From NCBI RefSeq assembly GCF_007748115.1, contig NZ_CP036289.1:1674001-1738000 (forward strand): a stretch of 64,000 nucleotides of DNA, written 5' to 3'. Below the pieces are notes generated by a model that saw only the letters and a program-made list of their open reading frames with translations, searched no databases and had not been told where the DNA came from. The stretch is from Bremerella volcania. GTDB lineage: Bacteria; Planctomycetota; Planctomycetia; Pirellulales; Pirellulaceae. A program made the translations under genes and the position numbers. Shown in pieces: positions 1 through 8,700 of this stretch (its first letter is position 1; the number at the start of each line of letters is the position of its first letter).

Positions 1-705
1 CGAGCCAAGTTTCGCGAACTGGTCAAACAGCGGGCTGCCGGCAAACCGGTCGCCTACGTGCTGGGAACCAGCGAATTCTATTCGATGGAATTCGTCGTTA
101 CCCCGGACGTACTCATTCCACGCCCAGAGACGGAACACCTGGTGATCGAAACGCTAGATCTTCTCAAAGGGCGTTCCAAAGACGAATCGGTTCGCATTCT
201 CGACATGGGGACCGGCAGCGGGATTATCGCCGTCACCATCGCCAAGCAGGCCCCCCAAGCGAATGTGCTGGCGACGGACGTCAGTGAGAAGGCGATCGTC
301 GTCGCCAAACAAAATGCCGAGAAGCACGGCGTGAGCGAGCGGGTCGAGTTTGCCGCCGGCGACCTGTTTCAAGCGGTGCCAAGTGGATCATCGTTCGACG
401 TCATCGTCAGCAATCCGCCGTACATCGCCCAATCGGAACGTCCGTTGATGGATGCTCATGTCATCGAGCACGAACCCCACGGCGCTTTGTTCGCCGACGA
501 AGAAGGTACTTCCGTCTTGCGAAGAATTTTGGAGGAAGCCGCCAGCTTTCTGAAGCCTGGCGGATGGCTGCTGCTGGAATTCAGTCCGATGGTTGCCAAG
601 CGTGTCGCCAAGATTGCCGAGGAAACCGGTTTCTACGAGCGAATATCGATTGGCAAAGATCTCGCCAAGCTTGATCGGTATTTGATTGCGAAGAAGGCGG
701 CCTAG
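1..705 (+). CDS. prmC: Peptide chain release factor glutamine N5-methyltransferase, 5'-truncated by window edge
   Basis: The protein methylates the GGQ glutamine of release factors RF1/RF2 using S-adenosylmethionine. The frame is open from base 1, so the N-terminus (roughly 45-50 residues of a usual ~280) lies upstream; the internal GTG at 58 is not the start. Visible motifs are IPRPETE, the SAM-binding DMGTGSG loop and the family signature NPPY at bases 412-423, which holds the glutamine side chain. It ends 13 bp before the convergent stop of the GGDEF gene. prfA often precedes prmC and may lie just outside the window, but that cannot be seen. Confidence 0.95.
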   Translation, partial: RAKFRELVKQRAAGKPVAYVLGTSEFYSMEFVVTPDVLIPRPETEHLVIETLDLLKGRSKDESVRILDMGTGSGIIAVTIAKQAPQANVLATDVSEKAIVVAKQNAEKHGVSERVEFAAGDLFQAVPSGSSFDVIVSNPPYIAQSERPLMDAHVIEHEPHGALFADEEGTSVLRRILEEAASFLKPGGWLLLEFSPMVAKRVAKIAEETGFYERISIGKDLAKLDRYLIAKKAA

Positions 706-717
706 CCTGGCGGGTTA

Positions 718-2007
718 TTACTGGATGGTAATGACCTTGTCACGGATCGGATACGTTGGTGGATCGATTGGCTGCGGGCCCTGTCCTTCGTCGATGAACG
801 TGCGATTCCGTCCATTCTTCTTTGCCGTCCGCAGCGAAGTCATCGCTCGGGTAAACAGCTTGGGAACCGTGTCGTCTGGCTTGGCTTCAGTGACGCCGGC
901 GCTGATGTGCAGTTCGAGTTCTTCACCATCGTACTCGAAGACGGTGCCGTCAATCGTCTGGCGGATGCGTTCGACGGCACTGGTCGCTCCGCGAGGGCCT
1001 ACGTCGCCGAAGAAGAGTACGAATCGCTGGCCTTCCAGACGCATCGCATACTCAAAGCCGCGTTCCGAGCGGACACAGTCCGCCAGGTATTTGCCTACCG
1101 CCCCGATGATCTTGTCCCCCGCTTCGGTGCCGAGGCGTTCGTTGAACTTGCGAAACTCGTCGATATCGAGCGCGGCAATGCTCAGCGCGCGTTCGCGACG
1201 AATATCGTCTCGCCACCACTCAAACAGTTGGCATTCGAGACCAGTTCGATTCTTCAAACCCGTTAACGAGTCTAACTTCATGCCCTTGTCGACCGTCCCC
1301 AGACGCTTTTCTGCTCGCAATACGGTGACGATCGTTTCGGTCATCTTGTCGCGTAGGTCATGGCAGAGATCGATCAGGCGGGCGATTTCCAATACCAGCT
1401 TTCGGCAGACATCGTTCAGGTTGTCTTGGAAGTCGATTTGCTGCAGATTGCTGAGGGTCGTTTCGATTTGGGCCGTTTGCTCGAACAACGTATCGCAGAG
1501 GCGACTCCCGATGTCGGCGTAAGCGCCAAGGCCTTCCTTGCTGCTGTCTAAGTGTTGAGAGGCTTCCGCTTGCTTGTCTAGCCAGTCGATATTGACGGTA
1601 TCCAATTGCTCGGCAATTCCATGCAGTGCATCCTCCGTCGGTTGGTACCATGTCTCGCGCAGCTGGTTTTCGATTTCGACCAGGCGGGCTCGGTACTTGC
1701 CGATTTCCAGACGAAGAACTTGAGCGGAGGCTTCCACCAGGCTGTTGGCGACGATGGCCTCTTCTTCCAGGGCCGAAAGATATTCGTACGGAATGACTTC
1801 TTCCGGTTCGGGCCGTGACTTTTCAGACTTGGGCGTGTTGCTGTTCTGGTCGGAGACAGTTTGGTTCTCGAATTCGTTGAGAAAGACCTCAGCGGTCTCA
1901 ACCGAGACGATGGAAGGCTGACTTTGAATCAATTGACGAACGCGCACCGCAGCGCAGAATCCGATCAATAGATTCGCTCCGATCATCAACAGAAGAAACA
2001 AAAACAT
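718..2007 (-). CDS. Membrane-anchored GGDEF-domain protein with degenerate active site
   Basis: 429 residues: an N-terminal membrane segment (about 2-20), a long helical, probably coiled-coil region (about 60-240) and a C-terminal GGDEF fold (about 247-410). The domain entry SLTGLKNR and the metal-binding ALDID (residues 279-283) look normal. The signature GG(D/E)EF is replaced by EGQRF at 325-329, and no RxxD inhibitory site precedes it. Diguanylate cyclase activity is therefore unlikely; such domains in other systems act as GTP or c-di-GMP sensors or as scaffolds. The ATG at 2007 is a reasonable start with a weak ribosome site. It converges on prmC. The fold is clear, the function is not. 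Confidence 0.85.
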   Translation of the reverse strand: MFLFLLLMIGANLLIGFCAAVRVRQLIQSQPSIVSVETAEVFLNEFENQTVSDQNSNTPKSEKSRPEPEEVIPYEYLSALEEEAIVANSLVEASAQVLRLEIGKYRARLVEIENQLRETWYQPTEDALHGIAEQLDTVNIDWLDKQAEASQHLDSSKEGLGAYADIGSRLCDTLFEQTAQIETTLSNLQQIDFQDNLNDVCRKLVLEIARLIDLCHDLRDKMTETIVTVLRAEKRLGTVDKGMKLDSLTGLKNRTGLECQLFEWWRDDIRRERALSIAALDIDEFRKFNERLGTEAGDKIIGAVGKYLADCVRSERGFEYAMRLEGQRFVLFFGDVGPRGATSAVERIRQTIDGTVFEYDGEELELHISAGVTEAKPDDTVPKLFTRAMTSLRTAKKNGRNRTFIDEGQGPQPIDPPTYPIRDKVITIQ

Positions 2008-2122
2008 CCAGTCAGCCCCAGCGTGTTCGAACTACCCGTTACCAACCAACCGTTGGATGGGTCACGTAAACGTAGGCTACGCTAAATGAATGTCGAAAAG
2101 CGCAGTCGAAAAAATTTGACGA

Positions 2123-3145
2123 TTATGACGGGTTTTCCGATTGCGATGGCAAATCCCCCCGGTAGACGCGTCGCCCAAACGGGTTGCTTTTTGGCACGAA
2201 GGGATCCCCATCATCCTGCTGCTGGCATGCCTTGGCCAGTCGAAAGATGTTTCCGTCGAGTTCATCCGCCCAGTAGATCAAGTTAGCCTCCCAGGTCATC
2301 GGAGGCTTGGGGCTTCCGTTGGCAGCCGTTCCTTGGTGACTCACAACGAGATGTTCCAGGCGAAGCAACCAATCCGCGTTCAGATCAATTCCAAGTTCGC
2401 GAGCGGTGTCTCGTACCAGATCGCGTCCCAGTATGAGGTGCCCTATCAGTTCACCGGGGGAAGTGTAGGCTGTATTCGCGACTTCTTCGTCCAACTCCAA
2501 GAGCTTGCCGATGTCGTGCAGCATGGCTCCGGCGATGGTCAACTGCCGCGTGATCGGATCGCGCAAGGAAGGATGCTGGCCGCGATAGGTGTTCAGCAGG
2601 TAGAGAACATTCTGGGTCACGCTGTAGACATGCTCCAGGAAACCGCCGGCGTACGCATGGTGGTGATGTAGTGCGCCAGGTAACGCTTCGATACGCTGCC
2701 GATGATTCTCAAAGATTGCCGTGACCAGGGAGTGAAGCTCTGGGGTAGCGATCTCTTGATCGACCAAGTCCAGCAGGTAATCGAACAGCTCTTGCGTGTC
2801 CGCCTCGGAAGACGGCTGGCAGGTCGCGGGATCAAAGCCGCTTTCGTGATCGCTCTGTTCTACGGGGCGGAGACGTTTTATCTCGACCTTGCCTCCATGA
2901 ATCGTCTCTTGGAAAGTGCCTCGGATCTTATAGAAGTGGCCAACCGTCCATTGGTCACGGCAAGCTACCTCGTGAGGTGATCCTTCCCAGATCGTCGCGG
3001 CGATATTGCGAGTGCGATCACGAAACTCAAGTAAGTAAAACGGACGTCCTTGCCGCGTCAGCCGGCGGTCCTTCTGGAAAAGTTGAGCGAAGAAATCGGC
3101 ATCTTGGCCGTGCTGCAGCTCTGCTAAGCGGTCGACTTGAATCAC
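2123..3145 (-). CDS. OB-fold plus HD-domain phosphohydrolase, YhaM-like 3'-5' exoribonuclease
   Basis: 340 residues. An N-terminal OB-fold of the tRNA_anti type (about 20-105, with FRDRTRNIAATIWEG) is followed by an HD metal-binding domain (about 150-300). The HD ligands are seen in a His cluster HHHHAYAGGFLEH near residue 160 and in MLHDIGKL near 209. OB+HD is the architecture of the Bacillus YhaM / Staphylococcus Cbf1 exoribonucleases, which trim RNA or single-stranded DNA from the 3' end; that role is inferred by family. The start is a GTG at 3145, preceded by a good GAGGGA ribosome site. It seems to be a single-gene unit. Confidence 0.85.
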   Translation of the reverse strand: MIQVDRLAELQHGQDADFFAQLFQKDRRLTRQGRPFYLLEFRDRTRNIAATIWEGSPHEVACRDQWTVGHFYKIRGTFQETIHGGKVEIKRLRPVEQSDHESGFDPATCQPSSEADTQELFDYLLDLVDQEIATPELHSLVTAIFENHRQRIEALPGALHHHHAYAGGFLEHVYSVTQNVLYLLNTYRGQHPSLRDPITRQLTIAGAMLHDIGKLLELDEEVANTAYTSPGELIGHLILGRDLVRDTARELGIDLNADWLLRLEHLVVSHQGTAANGSPKPPMTWEANLIYWADELDGNIFRLAKACQQQDDGDPFVPKSNPFGRRVYRGDLPSQSENPS

Positions 3146-3223
3146 TGAACGTCCCTCAAACAGTATCCTGATGGTGGATAGTAGAACCCATCTTATGAGG
3201 GGGCGAGGCGGATTCCAAGCGAA

Positions 3224-4477
3224 TTACTCGCAGCCGTAGATTTTCGACTCGGTGGAGAGTTCAGTCATTTTGGCCTGGAGTTGGTATCGCAACTGCGACA
3301 TCAGCGGATCTTCGTCTCCCTTCGGGCGCCGCTCGTCGGTGACCAGTATTGGCTCGTCGACGTCGATAATGACTTTCAACGCGCCGTGGACGGTTGTCTT
3401 GTCCTTCAGGTCTTCTTCGTATCTCTCGACCGTTTCCAGCAGGCGGTCGATGCTCGGGTAGTCTTGCAGATAGTTCGGAATGTAACACGAGATCTGCTGC
3501 GCGACATAGATGTCTTCCAGTTGCATCCATCGCCGCGATCTCTCTTCGGGCGAGAGTTTCCCCTCGATCATGTCGGGTAGCATGCGTGAGCGAAGTGCTT
3601 TGATCCGTGGCATGATGTTACCGGTCGATTCGACCCGCAGCCATTCCTTTTCCAGCGGATGCAGTATGCAGTCAATCAAGCGCGAAGTGCGGGTCGCCAT
3701 GTCGTCGCCGGAATGGGCACGCCCCGAATAACGAATTTCCTCAAGACAGAACAGCCCTTCGCCCATGCGTTCGACGCGTTCGAGCAGACGCAGTTCCTCG
3801 GACGTTCGCCAGCCGAGACGTTGTTCGATTTCGTGCAGCACCGGGCGGACGGTCGCGTCGATATCTCCCTGAAAGACGTATTTGATGCCAATCGGGTGGA
3901 TTACCGTGTCGCCGCGACCTTCCTTAATTCGCCGCTTGGCTGCGGAACGAGCGACGAAAGCGACTCCATCCAAGAGCGGGTGGACGTAATCATTGGTACG
4001 TGTCGTTGAACCTTCGGGAAACACGACCAGCGGCCGATCGGCCTCGACCATCGCATCGACTGCCGTGGCCAGGGACTTGCGATCGACCCCTTCGCGATAA
4101 ACGCTGAAGCCCCCCATGACGCGAATGGCCCACGCTTTGAACCACCCTTGGTTGAAGAGATGCCAACTGGCCATCGAATAGAGATTGCAATCGACTTCTT
4201 TCGCCAGAAAGCCCAACACCAGTGGGTCGGACATACGGGAATGATTGGGAGCCAAAAGGATGCCGTGCTTGGCATCAAGCGACTTCTTCAGGCGATCTGC
4301 GCCGCGAACCTCGTAAGACTGAACGCCTTCAAAGTATTGGAGATACTTGCCGTAGAGATTGAATCGTTGAATGAACGCAGGCCAACCGGTTCCGCGATGC
4401 GGCGGAACAAATCGGTATGGCTTTTCAATGATGATATTCTGCATAGGTTCGCGGAAATCTTTTCGGACTCGCCGCAT
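3224..4477 (-). CDS. 1-acyl-glycerol-3-phosphate acyltransferase-like (PlsC family) protein
   Basis: 417 residues, longer than a minimal PlsC (~240). The acyltransferase domain occupies roughly 35-230: the catalytic NHxxxxD motif is NHSRMSD at about 78-84, followed by a glycerol-phosphate-binding FPEGSTTR block near 153. The C-terminal 180 residues are helical, contain no other domain I recognise, and may be specific to this lineage. Expected role: acyl transfer to a lysophospholipid or other glycerolipid at the inner membrane face. The start at 4477 lies 6 bp after the galE stop, so the two are probably co-transcribed and translationally coupled; an ATG at 4444 is an alternative. Confidence 0.85.
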   Translation of the reverse strand: MRRVRKDFREPMQNIIIEKPYRFVPPHRGTGWPAFIQRFNLYGKYLQYFEGVQSYEVRGADRLKKSLDAKHGILLAPNHSRMSDPLVLGFLAKEVDCNLYSMASWHLFNQGWFKAWAIRVMGGFSVYREGVDRKSLATAVDAMVEADRPLVVFPEGSTTRTNDYVHPLLDGVAFVARSAAKRRIKEGRGDTVIHPIGIKYVFQGDIDATVRPVLHEIEQRLGWRTSEELRLLERVERMGEGLFCLEEIRYSGRAHSGDDMATRTSRLIDCILHPLEKEWLRVESTGNIMPRIKALRSRMLPDMIEGKLSPEERSRRWMQLEDIYVAQQISCYIPNYLQDYPSIDRLLETVERYEEDLKDKTTVHGALKVIIDVDEPILVTDERRPKGDEDPLMSQLRYQLQAKMTELSTESKIYGCE

Positions 4478-4483
4478 TTTCTG

Positions 4484-5467
4484 CTATTGGGCAAACCCGT
4501 GAGGATGCGATTGATGCCATCGCCAGGCAGTTTCAATCGTTTCGCGGACGTCCATGTACTTTGGCTGCCAGTTAAGAATTCTATGAGCCTTATCCGCGTT
4601 GGCTACCAGGGCAGGGGGGTCTCCCTCGCGTCGGGGGCCAATTTCTGCAGGAATATCCATACCAGTGACTTCTCGGCACGCCTGGATGATCTCTTGCACG
4701 CTGACGCCGCGCCCCGTTCCCAGGTTGAGTTTCAGGCAATTGTCAGCTGTAATCTGCTGCATGGCCGCCAAATGCGCATCGGCCAGGTCGTCGACATGGA
4801 TGTAATCGCGAATGCAGGTTCCATCATCGGTGGGGTAATCGTCACCGAAGACACTGATCGACTCGCGTTGTCCCAAAGCGACCTGCAAAACCAAAGGAAT
4901 CAAGTGCGACTCAGGCGAGTGGTCTTCGCCGATGTCTCCATCTGGCGATGCCCCGGCGGCATTAAAGTAGCGAAGCGCTGCGAATGCCATCCCGTATGCG
5001 TGAGCGTAGTCCTCGAGGGCACGTTCGATCGCCAGCTTAGTGAACCCGTAAGGATTTACGGGGGCCTGAGGAAAGCTCTCGTCGATGGGCGAAGACGCCG
5101 GAATGCCATAGGTGGCGCATGTGCTGGAAAAAACAATCCGCGACACATCGGCAGCCCGCATGGCATCGAGCAGGCTCAGCGTACCGATCACATTGTTCTG
5201 ATAGTACTTGGCCGGGTTGGTGACCGACTCGCCAACCAGGGCGAACGCCGCGAAGTGGATTACCGATTCTATGTTGTATTCTTTCAAGGTGGCGGTCAAC
5301 TTCTCGCCGTCGTGAAGGTCGCCAACCACCAACGGAAACTTGCCGACCGCGCCGCGATGACCAGCAGATAGGTTGTCGTAAACGACGACGTCATGTCCTT
5401 CGGCCGCCAGTTTTCGGGCGGTGTGAGAACCGATATAGCCTGCTCCGCCGGTGACAAGAACGCGCAT
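4484..5467 (-). CDS. galE: UDP-glucose 4-epimerase
   Basis: Short-chain dehydrogenase/reductase-fold epimerase that interconverts UDP-glucose and UDP-galactose with bound NAD. The Rossmann motif GGAGYIG is at residues 7-13, the catalytic Ser/Thr region FSSTCATYG near 116 and the YxxxK dyad (PYGFTK) near 140. The open frame reaches 5512, but the ATG at 5467 starts exactly at the typical MRVLVTGGAGYIGSH and has a GAGGA ribosome site about 9 bp upstream. This gives 327 residues, the usual family length. It is followed after 6 bp by the plsC-like gene and is divergent from xer across about 180 bp. Confidence 0.95.
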   Translation of the reverse strand: MRVLVTGGAGYIGSHTARKLAAEGHDVVVYDNLSAGHRGAVGKFPLVVGDLHDGEKLTATLKEYNIESVIHFAAFALVGESVTNPAKYYQNNVIGTLSLLDAMRAADVSRIVFSSTCATYGIPASSPIDESFPQAPVNPYGFTKLAIERALEDYAHAYGMAFAALRYFNAAGASPDGDIGEDHSPESHLIPLVLQVALGQRESISVFGDDYPTDDGTCIRDYIHVDDLADAHLAAMQQITADNCLKLNLGTGRGVSVQEIIQACREVTGMDIPAEIGPRREGDPPALVANADKAHRILNWQPKYMDVRETIETAWRWHQSHPHGFAQ

Positions 5468-5649
5468 CTTCTTTTCCTCGAATGCCTTAGCCAAAAAAAG
5501 CTGGGAACGCATTTGCCACGATTCTGTCGCATTGCGTCCCTATGATCAATACGACCTGAATCTTCGTCAGCAACGTACAACGGCCCCGGCCGTGTGCCGA
5601 AAACACCTATACGGTGGATAGTCTCTCCTAAAATTAGCTTGGGATCTCG

Positions 5650-6591
5650 ATGCCCCGAAAATTAAAACTAAAACTCAAACGGCCGCTGCCCCAACCGGAA
5701 GGGGAGCGAACCGAGCGGCTGATCGCATCGATGGTGATGTATTTGACCAACGAATGCCATCTTTCGCCCAATACCATCCAAGCTTATTCGCGGGATTTAC
5801 AGCGATTTAGGACATGGCTGGGGACCAACAATCCCACGACGCTGACCATCGCCCAGCTTTCCGACTACGTGGCATGGCTCCACTCGCAGAACCTGGCCCC
5901 TGCGTCGGTGGCCCGGCATATCATCTCGCTGAAGGTCTTCTTCCGTTACTTGCAGTTGGAAGGGATCATGCAGGACAACCTGGCAGAACTGCTTGGTTGT
6001 CAGAAGCTATGGCAAAAGATCCCTTCAGTGATCCCCCCCTATCAGATCGACGACTTCTTAACGGCTCCGTGGAGCGAAGACCTTTACTGGCGGCGAGATC
6101 GTGCCATTTTGGAAGTCTTGTACGCTTGTGGCTGCCGAGCCTCGGAGATCGCCGGACTCGATACAAAAAACGTTCACTTGAATGAAGGACATTGCCGCCT
6201 TCACGGTAAGGGGAACAAGCAGCGGATCGTCCCGCTTGGCAAAAAAGCGATCGCGGCGTGTCTGCAATACCTGGAAAAGGAACGTCCCAAGCTGGCTGCA
6301 CGCGGCTTCGATTCGCCGGCGTTCTTTCTCACGCGAACCGGTCGACCACTGCGACGTGAGGCGATCTGGGAACTAGTCAAGAAGTATGCCCGCCGTGCCG
6401 GGATCGACCCGGCGGTAAGCCCTCACACGCTACGGCATAGCTTTGCCACGCACCTGTTGGCTGGCGGTGCCGATCTTCGCCAGGTGCAAGAGTTGCTCGG
6501 ACACGCGAGCATCGCGACGACTCAAATCTACACGCATGTCGATCAGACGCGCCTAAAAAAAGTTCACGCCGCGTTTCATCCGCGAGCGTGA
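5650..6591 (+). CDS. xerD: Site-specific tyrosine recombinase, XerC/XerD family
   Basis: 313 residues. The N-terminal core-binding SAM-like domain (about 20-110) carries LSPNTIQAYSRDL, and the C-terminal catalytic domain (about 125-305) holds the full set: Arg in CRASEIAGL (~163), Lys in HGKGNKQR (~187), HTLRH (His ~259, Arg ~262), LLGHASIATT (His ~285) and the nucleophile Tyr in TQIYTH (~294). The expected role is resolving chromosome dimers at dif. XerC and XerD cannot be told apart safely here, so the symbol is tentative. Its 3' end contains the hairpin that acts as terminator for the opposite operon. Confidence 0.9.
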   Translation: MPRKLKLKLKRPLPQPEGERTERLIASMVMYLTNECHLSPNTIQAYSRDLQRFRTWLGTNNPTTLTIAQLSDYVAWLHSQNLAPASVARHIISLKVFFRYLQLEGIMQDNLAELLGCQKLWQKIPSVIPPYQIDDFLTAPWSEDLYWRRDRAILEVLYACGCRASEIAGLDTKNVHLNEGHCRLHGKGNKQRIVPLGKKAIAACLQYLEKERPKLAARGFDSPAFFLTRTGRPLRREAIWELVKKYARRAGIDPAVSPHTLRHSFATHLLAGGADLRQVQELLGHASIATTQIYTHVDQTRLKKVHAAFHPRA

Positions 6592-6596
6592 ACTTT
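6555..6596 (-). terminator. Intrinsic terminator of the TPR-exbBD operon, embedded in the 3' end of xer
   Basis: A 10-bp perfect stem pairs 6559-6568 with 6587-6596; the inner 6570-6573 and 6581-6584 can also pair. On the minus strand the stem is followed at once by seven T residues (complement of 6555-6561). It begins about 30 nt after the last exbD stop. On the plus strand no T-run follows, so it is directional. Confidence 0.8.
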
Positions 6597-6625
6597 GCGT
6601 AAGTCGAGTTGAAGGGCAGGGGGAG

Positions 6626-7129
6626 TTAACCACCGGCCCCAGGAGCGAACTTGATCTTCTCGATCAGTTTTTGCACTTCGCCTGTCTTCGGATCAATACG
6701 GCCAGTCACCGCCGTGATGGCTTCAATGACGTAGGTGTATTGAAGCTGATAATCGGCATCGATTTCGATTTCCGATTCTTCCTGGGCCGAACTCGGACCG
6801 TCGGCCACCCCAATTTGCTCGACGATCGCATCCTGCAACTGAGCGAACTTTTCTCGTGCGCTTCCGCTGAAGGAGGTGTTGTTGAGAGCCACCGACTGCA
6901 GGGCGCCATTTGGGCCGGCACGCAGCTTCAGCTTCATGGGAACCTGAAGGCTTGTGCTGGGCGCCCCTGCCGCTGCCTGGGGCATGTTGATGTTGAAGTC
7001 CCCTTCCATCGCGACGATTTTGAACGTCATGATAAAAAAGACGAGGAGCTGAAACACGATGTCAATCATCGGCGTCATCGGCACTTCGATCTTTTCGCGT
7101 CCGTGGACTTCGTTCTTGCGAAGTTTCAT
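6626..7129 (-). CDS. exbD: ExbD/TolR-family biopolymer transport protein (second copy)
   Basis: 167 residues: short cytoplasmic N-terminus, one membrane helix (about 18-40) and a periplasmic domain. The proton-path aspartate is in the helix, in VPMTPMIDIVFQLL. The family partners with ExbB/TolQ channels and converts proton flow into periplasmic movement. This copy and its neighbour (17 bp upstream) differ in their periplasmic parts, suggesting a heteromeric pair rather than a recent duplication. It is the last gene of the five-gene minus-strand operon. The start at 7129 has only a weak ribosome site, consistent with coupling. Confidence 0.92.
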   Translation of the reverse strand: MKLRKNEVHGREKIEVPMTPMIDIVFQLLVFFIMTFKIVAMEGDFNINMPQAAAGAPSTSLQVPMKLKLRAGPNGALQSVALNNTSFSGSAREKFAQLQDAIVEQIGVADGPSSAQEESEIEIDADYQLQYTYVIEAITAVTGRIDPKTGEVQKLIEKIKFAPGAGG

Positions 7130-7146
7130 GAACCTAACCGTAACCC

Positions 7147-7596
7147 TTAATTGGGAGCTTCTTCTTTAGCCCTGAGGGCGAACTTTTCAAAACCGACGTC
7201 CTGGCAAAGCTTGATCATCTCTTGCACTTTGCCGGTGGCGACACGGCCATCGCCACGAATGATGACAGTTACGCTTTTGGCACCGCCGGTTTCCGCTTTG
7301 AAGTCGTCAGCAATTTGCTTCTCGACGACCAAACGTTGCCGCAGCGCATCCATCGTGTAGTCGTTGCCATCGAAATACGCCAGACCATCCTGGTACATTT
7401 GCAAGGTGATGGCGTTTTCAAAGGGAACTTCGGGCGGCTTCGCCAGTTCACTCTGCGGGAGCTGAATCTTCTTGTTTTGATCGGCCTGGGTAAAGTTGAT
7501 CAGCACCATGAAGAATGCGATCAACTGAAACGTCATGTCGATCATCGGGGTTAGGTCCCCTTCGAGCATCTCCCGTTTATTCTTTTTGATCTTCAT
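7147..7596 (-). CDS. exbD: ExbD/TolR-family biopolymer transport protein (first copy)
   Basis: 149 residues with the usual ExbD layout: basic N-terminus (MKIKKNKREM), a membrane helix at about 15-37 with the essential Asp in LTPMIDMTFQL, and a periplasmic domain ending near a conserved-type VQEMIKLCQDVGF segment. It lies 45 bp after the ExbB-like gene and 17 bp before the second exbD. Two ExbD-type proteins per channel gene resemble the arrangements in gliding and Tol-like systems of other phyla. No TonB or outer-membrane receptor is encoded nearby, so the substrate or task is unknown. Confidence 0.92.
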   Translation of the reverse strand: MKIKKNKREMLEGDLTPMIDMTFQLIAFFMVLINFTQADQNKKIQLPQSELAKPPEVPFENAITLQMYQDGLAYFDGNDYTMDALRQRLVVEKQIADDFKAETGGAKSVTVIIRGDGRVATGKVQEMIKLCQDVGFEKFALRAKEEAPN

Positions 7597-7641
7597 TAGC
7601 TACGTCTTTTCGCGAAAGAGATCACACGGATTAAAGGGAGA

Positions 7642-8454
7642 CTACTTGCCGACGTTCTGGAAACGGCTCATCAGACCTTCGCTGGTGATACCAACTTCCA
7701 ACGCCAAGCGATCGACGCGGTTGCGAAGGATGTTGTAGGCGGCAATCGCAGGAATGGCCAATGCCAAACCAACCAGCGTGGTGAACAGAGCGGTCGAAAT
7801 ACCGTTGGCCAGTGCTGAAGCGTCTGGCGTACCACCACTACGGGCGATCACGCTAAACGACTGGATCATCCCGTCGACCGTACCGAACAAGCCGATCATC
7901 GGGCTGAGCGTACCGATCAGAGCCAGGTAGCTTAGACGGTGGTCGAGCTTCATGTTCTCTTCTTCGCCCACTTCCTGCATCGCTTCGATGGCTTTGTCGT
8001 AGCCTTGGGAGACCTTTTCCAGACCGGCCGAAAGAACCTTACCGAGGAACGACTCGTCTTCCTTGGCCATGTCGTAGGCCTCTTGAACCTGGTTCTCTTC
8101 CAGACAGGCCTCGAAGCTTTCAACCAGGGCCAGCGGAACGACGTTCTCGCGGCGGGCATTCATGATGTTCATTACCAGCAGGGCCACGAACACGATCGAG
8201 ATCACCATGAAGATCCAGAAGTAGTAGCTCAAAGCGGTGTAAACCCACTCGAAGACCGTTTTGGGGGCTTCGGCTGGAGCGGTCGTATCACCGTTGCCTA
8301 CGGGTTCAGCATCGGCTGGTTCCGCTGCTGCTGGCTCGGCGTCGGCTGCGGCATCTTGGGCAGTGACTGCCTGAGTGGTCAGAAAAATACCCAACATCAA
8401 GGCCACAGAAGCCACGCAGAGGGACAGGGAAAACGCTTGAGATCGACGCAACAT
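7642..8454 (-). CDS. exbB: MotA/TolQ/ExbB-family proton channel with signal peptide and periplasmic extension
   Basis: 270 residues from the ATG at 8454, chosen because GGAG lies 7 nt upstream; the frame stays open to 8535. An N-terminal signal-like helix (about 8-30) is followed by an Ala/Glu/Pro-rich stretch (about 34-65), then the three-helix channel with a large cytoplasmic loop. The typical TolQ block (LALIGTLSPMIGLFGTVDGMI) and the last helix (ALFTTLVGLALAIPAIAAYNILRNR) are both present. The signal peptide plus extension is longer than in E. coli ExbB and has parallels in other planctomycetes and Bacteroidetes. It should form the proton-conducting core with the two ExbD proteins. Confidence 0.92.
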   Translation of the reverse strand: MLRRSQAFSLSLCVASVALMLGIFLTTQAVTAQDAAADAEPAAAEPADAEPVGNGDTTAPAEAPKTVFEWVYTALSYYFWIFMVISIVFVALLVMNIMNARRENVVPLALVESFEACLEENQVQEAYDMAKEDESFLGKVLSAGLEKVSQGYDKAIEAMQEVGEEENMKLDHRLSYLALIGTLSPMIGLFGTVDGMIQSFSVIARSGGTPDASALANGISTALFTTLVGLALAIPAIAAYNILRNRVDRLALEVGITSEGLMSRFQNVGK

Positions 8455-8700
8455 TGGGTTCTCCAGACTTTGGCGAATATCTGAGCTATGTCTTGGTGGT
8501 TTGGTTAAGCAATAAGAAACGGGTTTGACCTGCACTTGTACTCAAAAACGAGCGAAGGAAAGGTCTTGTTTTGAAGGGAATGGTCGACGAGATGGACTCG
8601 TATTTTAGTTGGGTAATTTCCCCTCGAAAAGCATCTGCACCGATAGTTTGCCGACGTTTTCGGGCAAACTCTCCCTTTTAATCGCACCAGCCTGGGTGAA

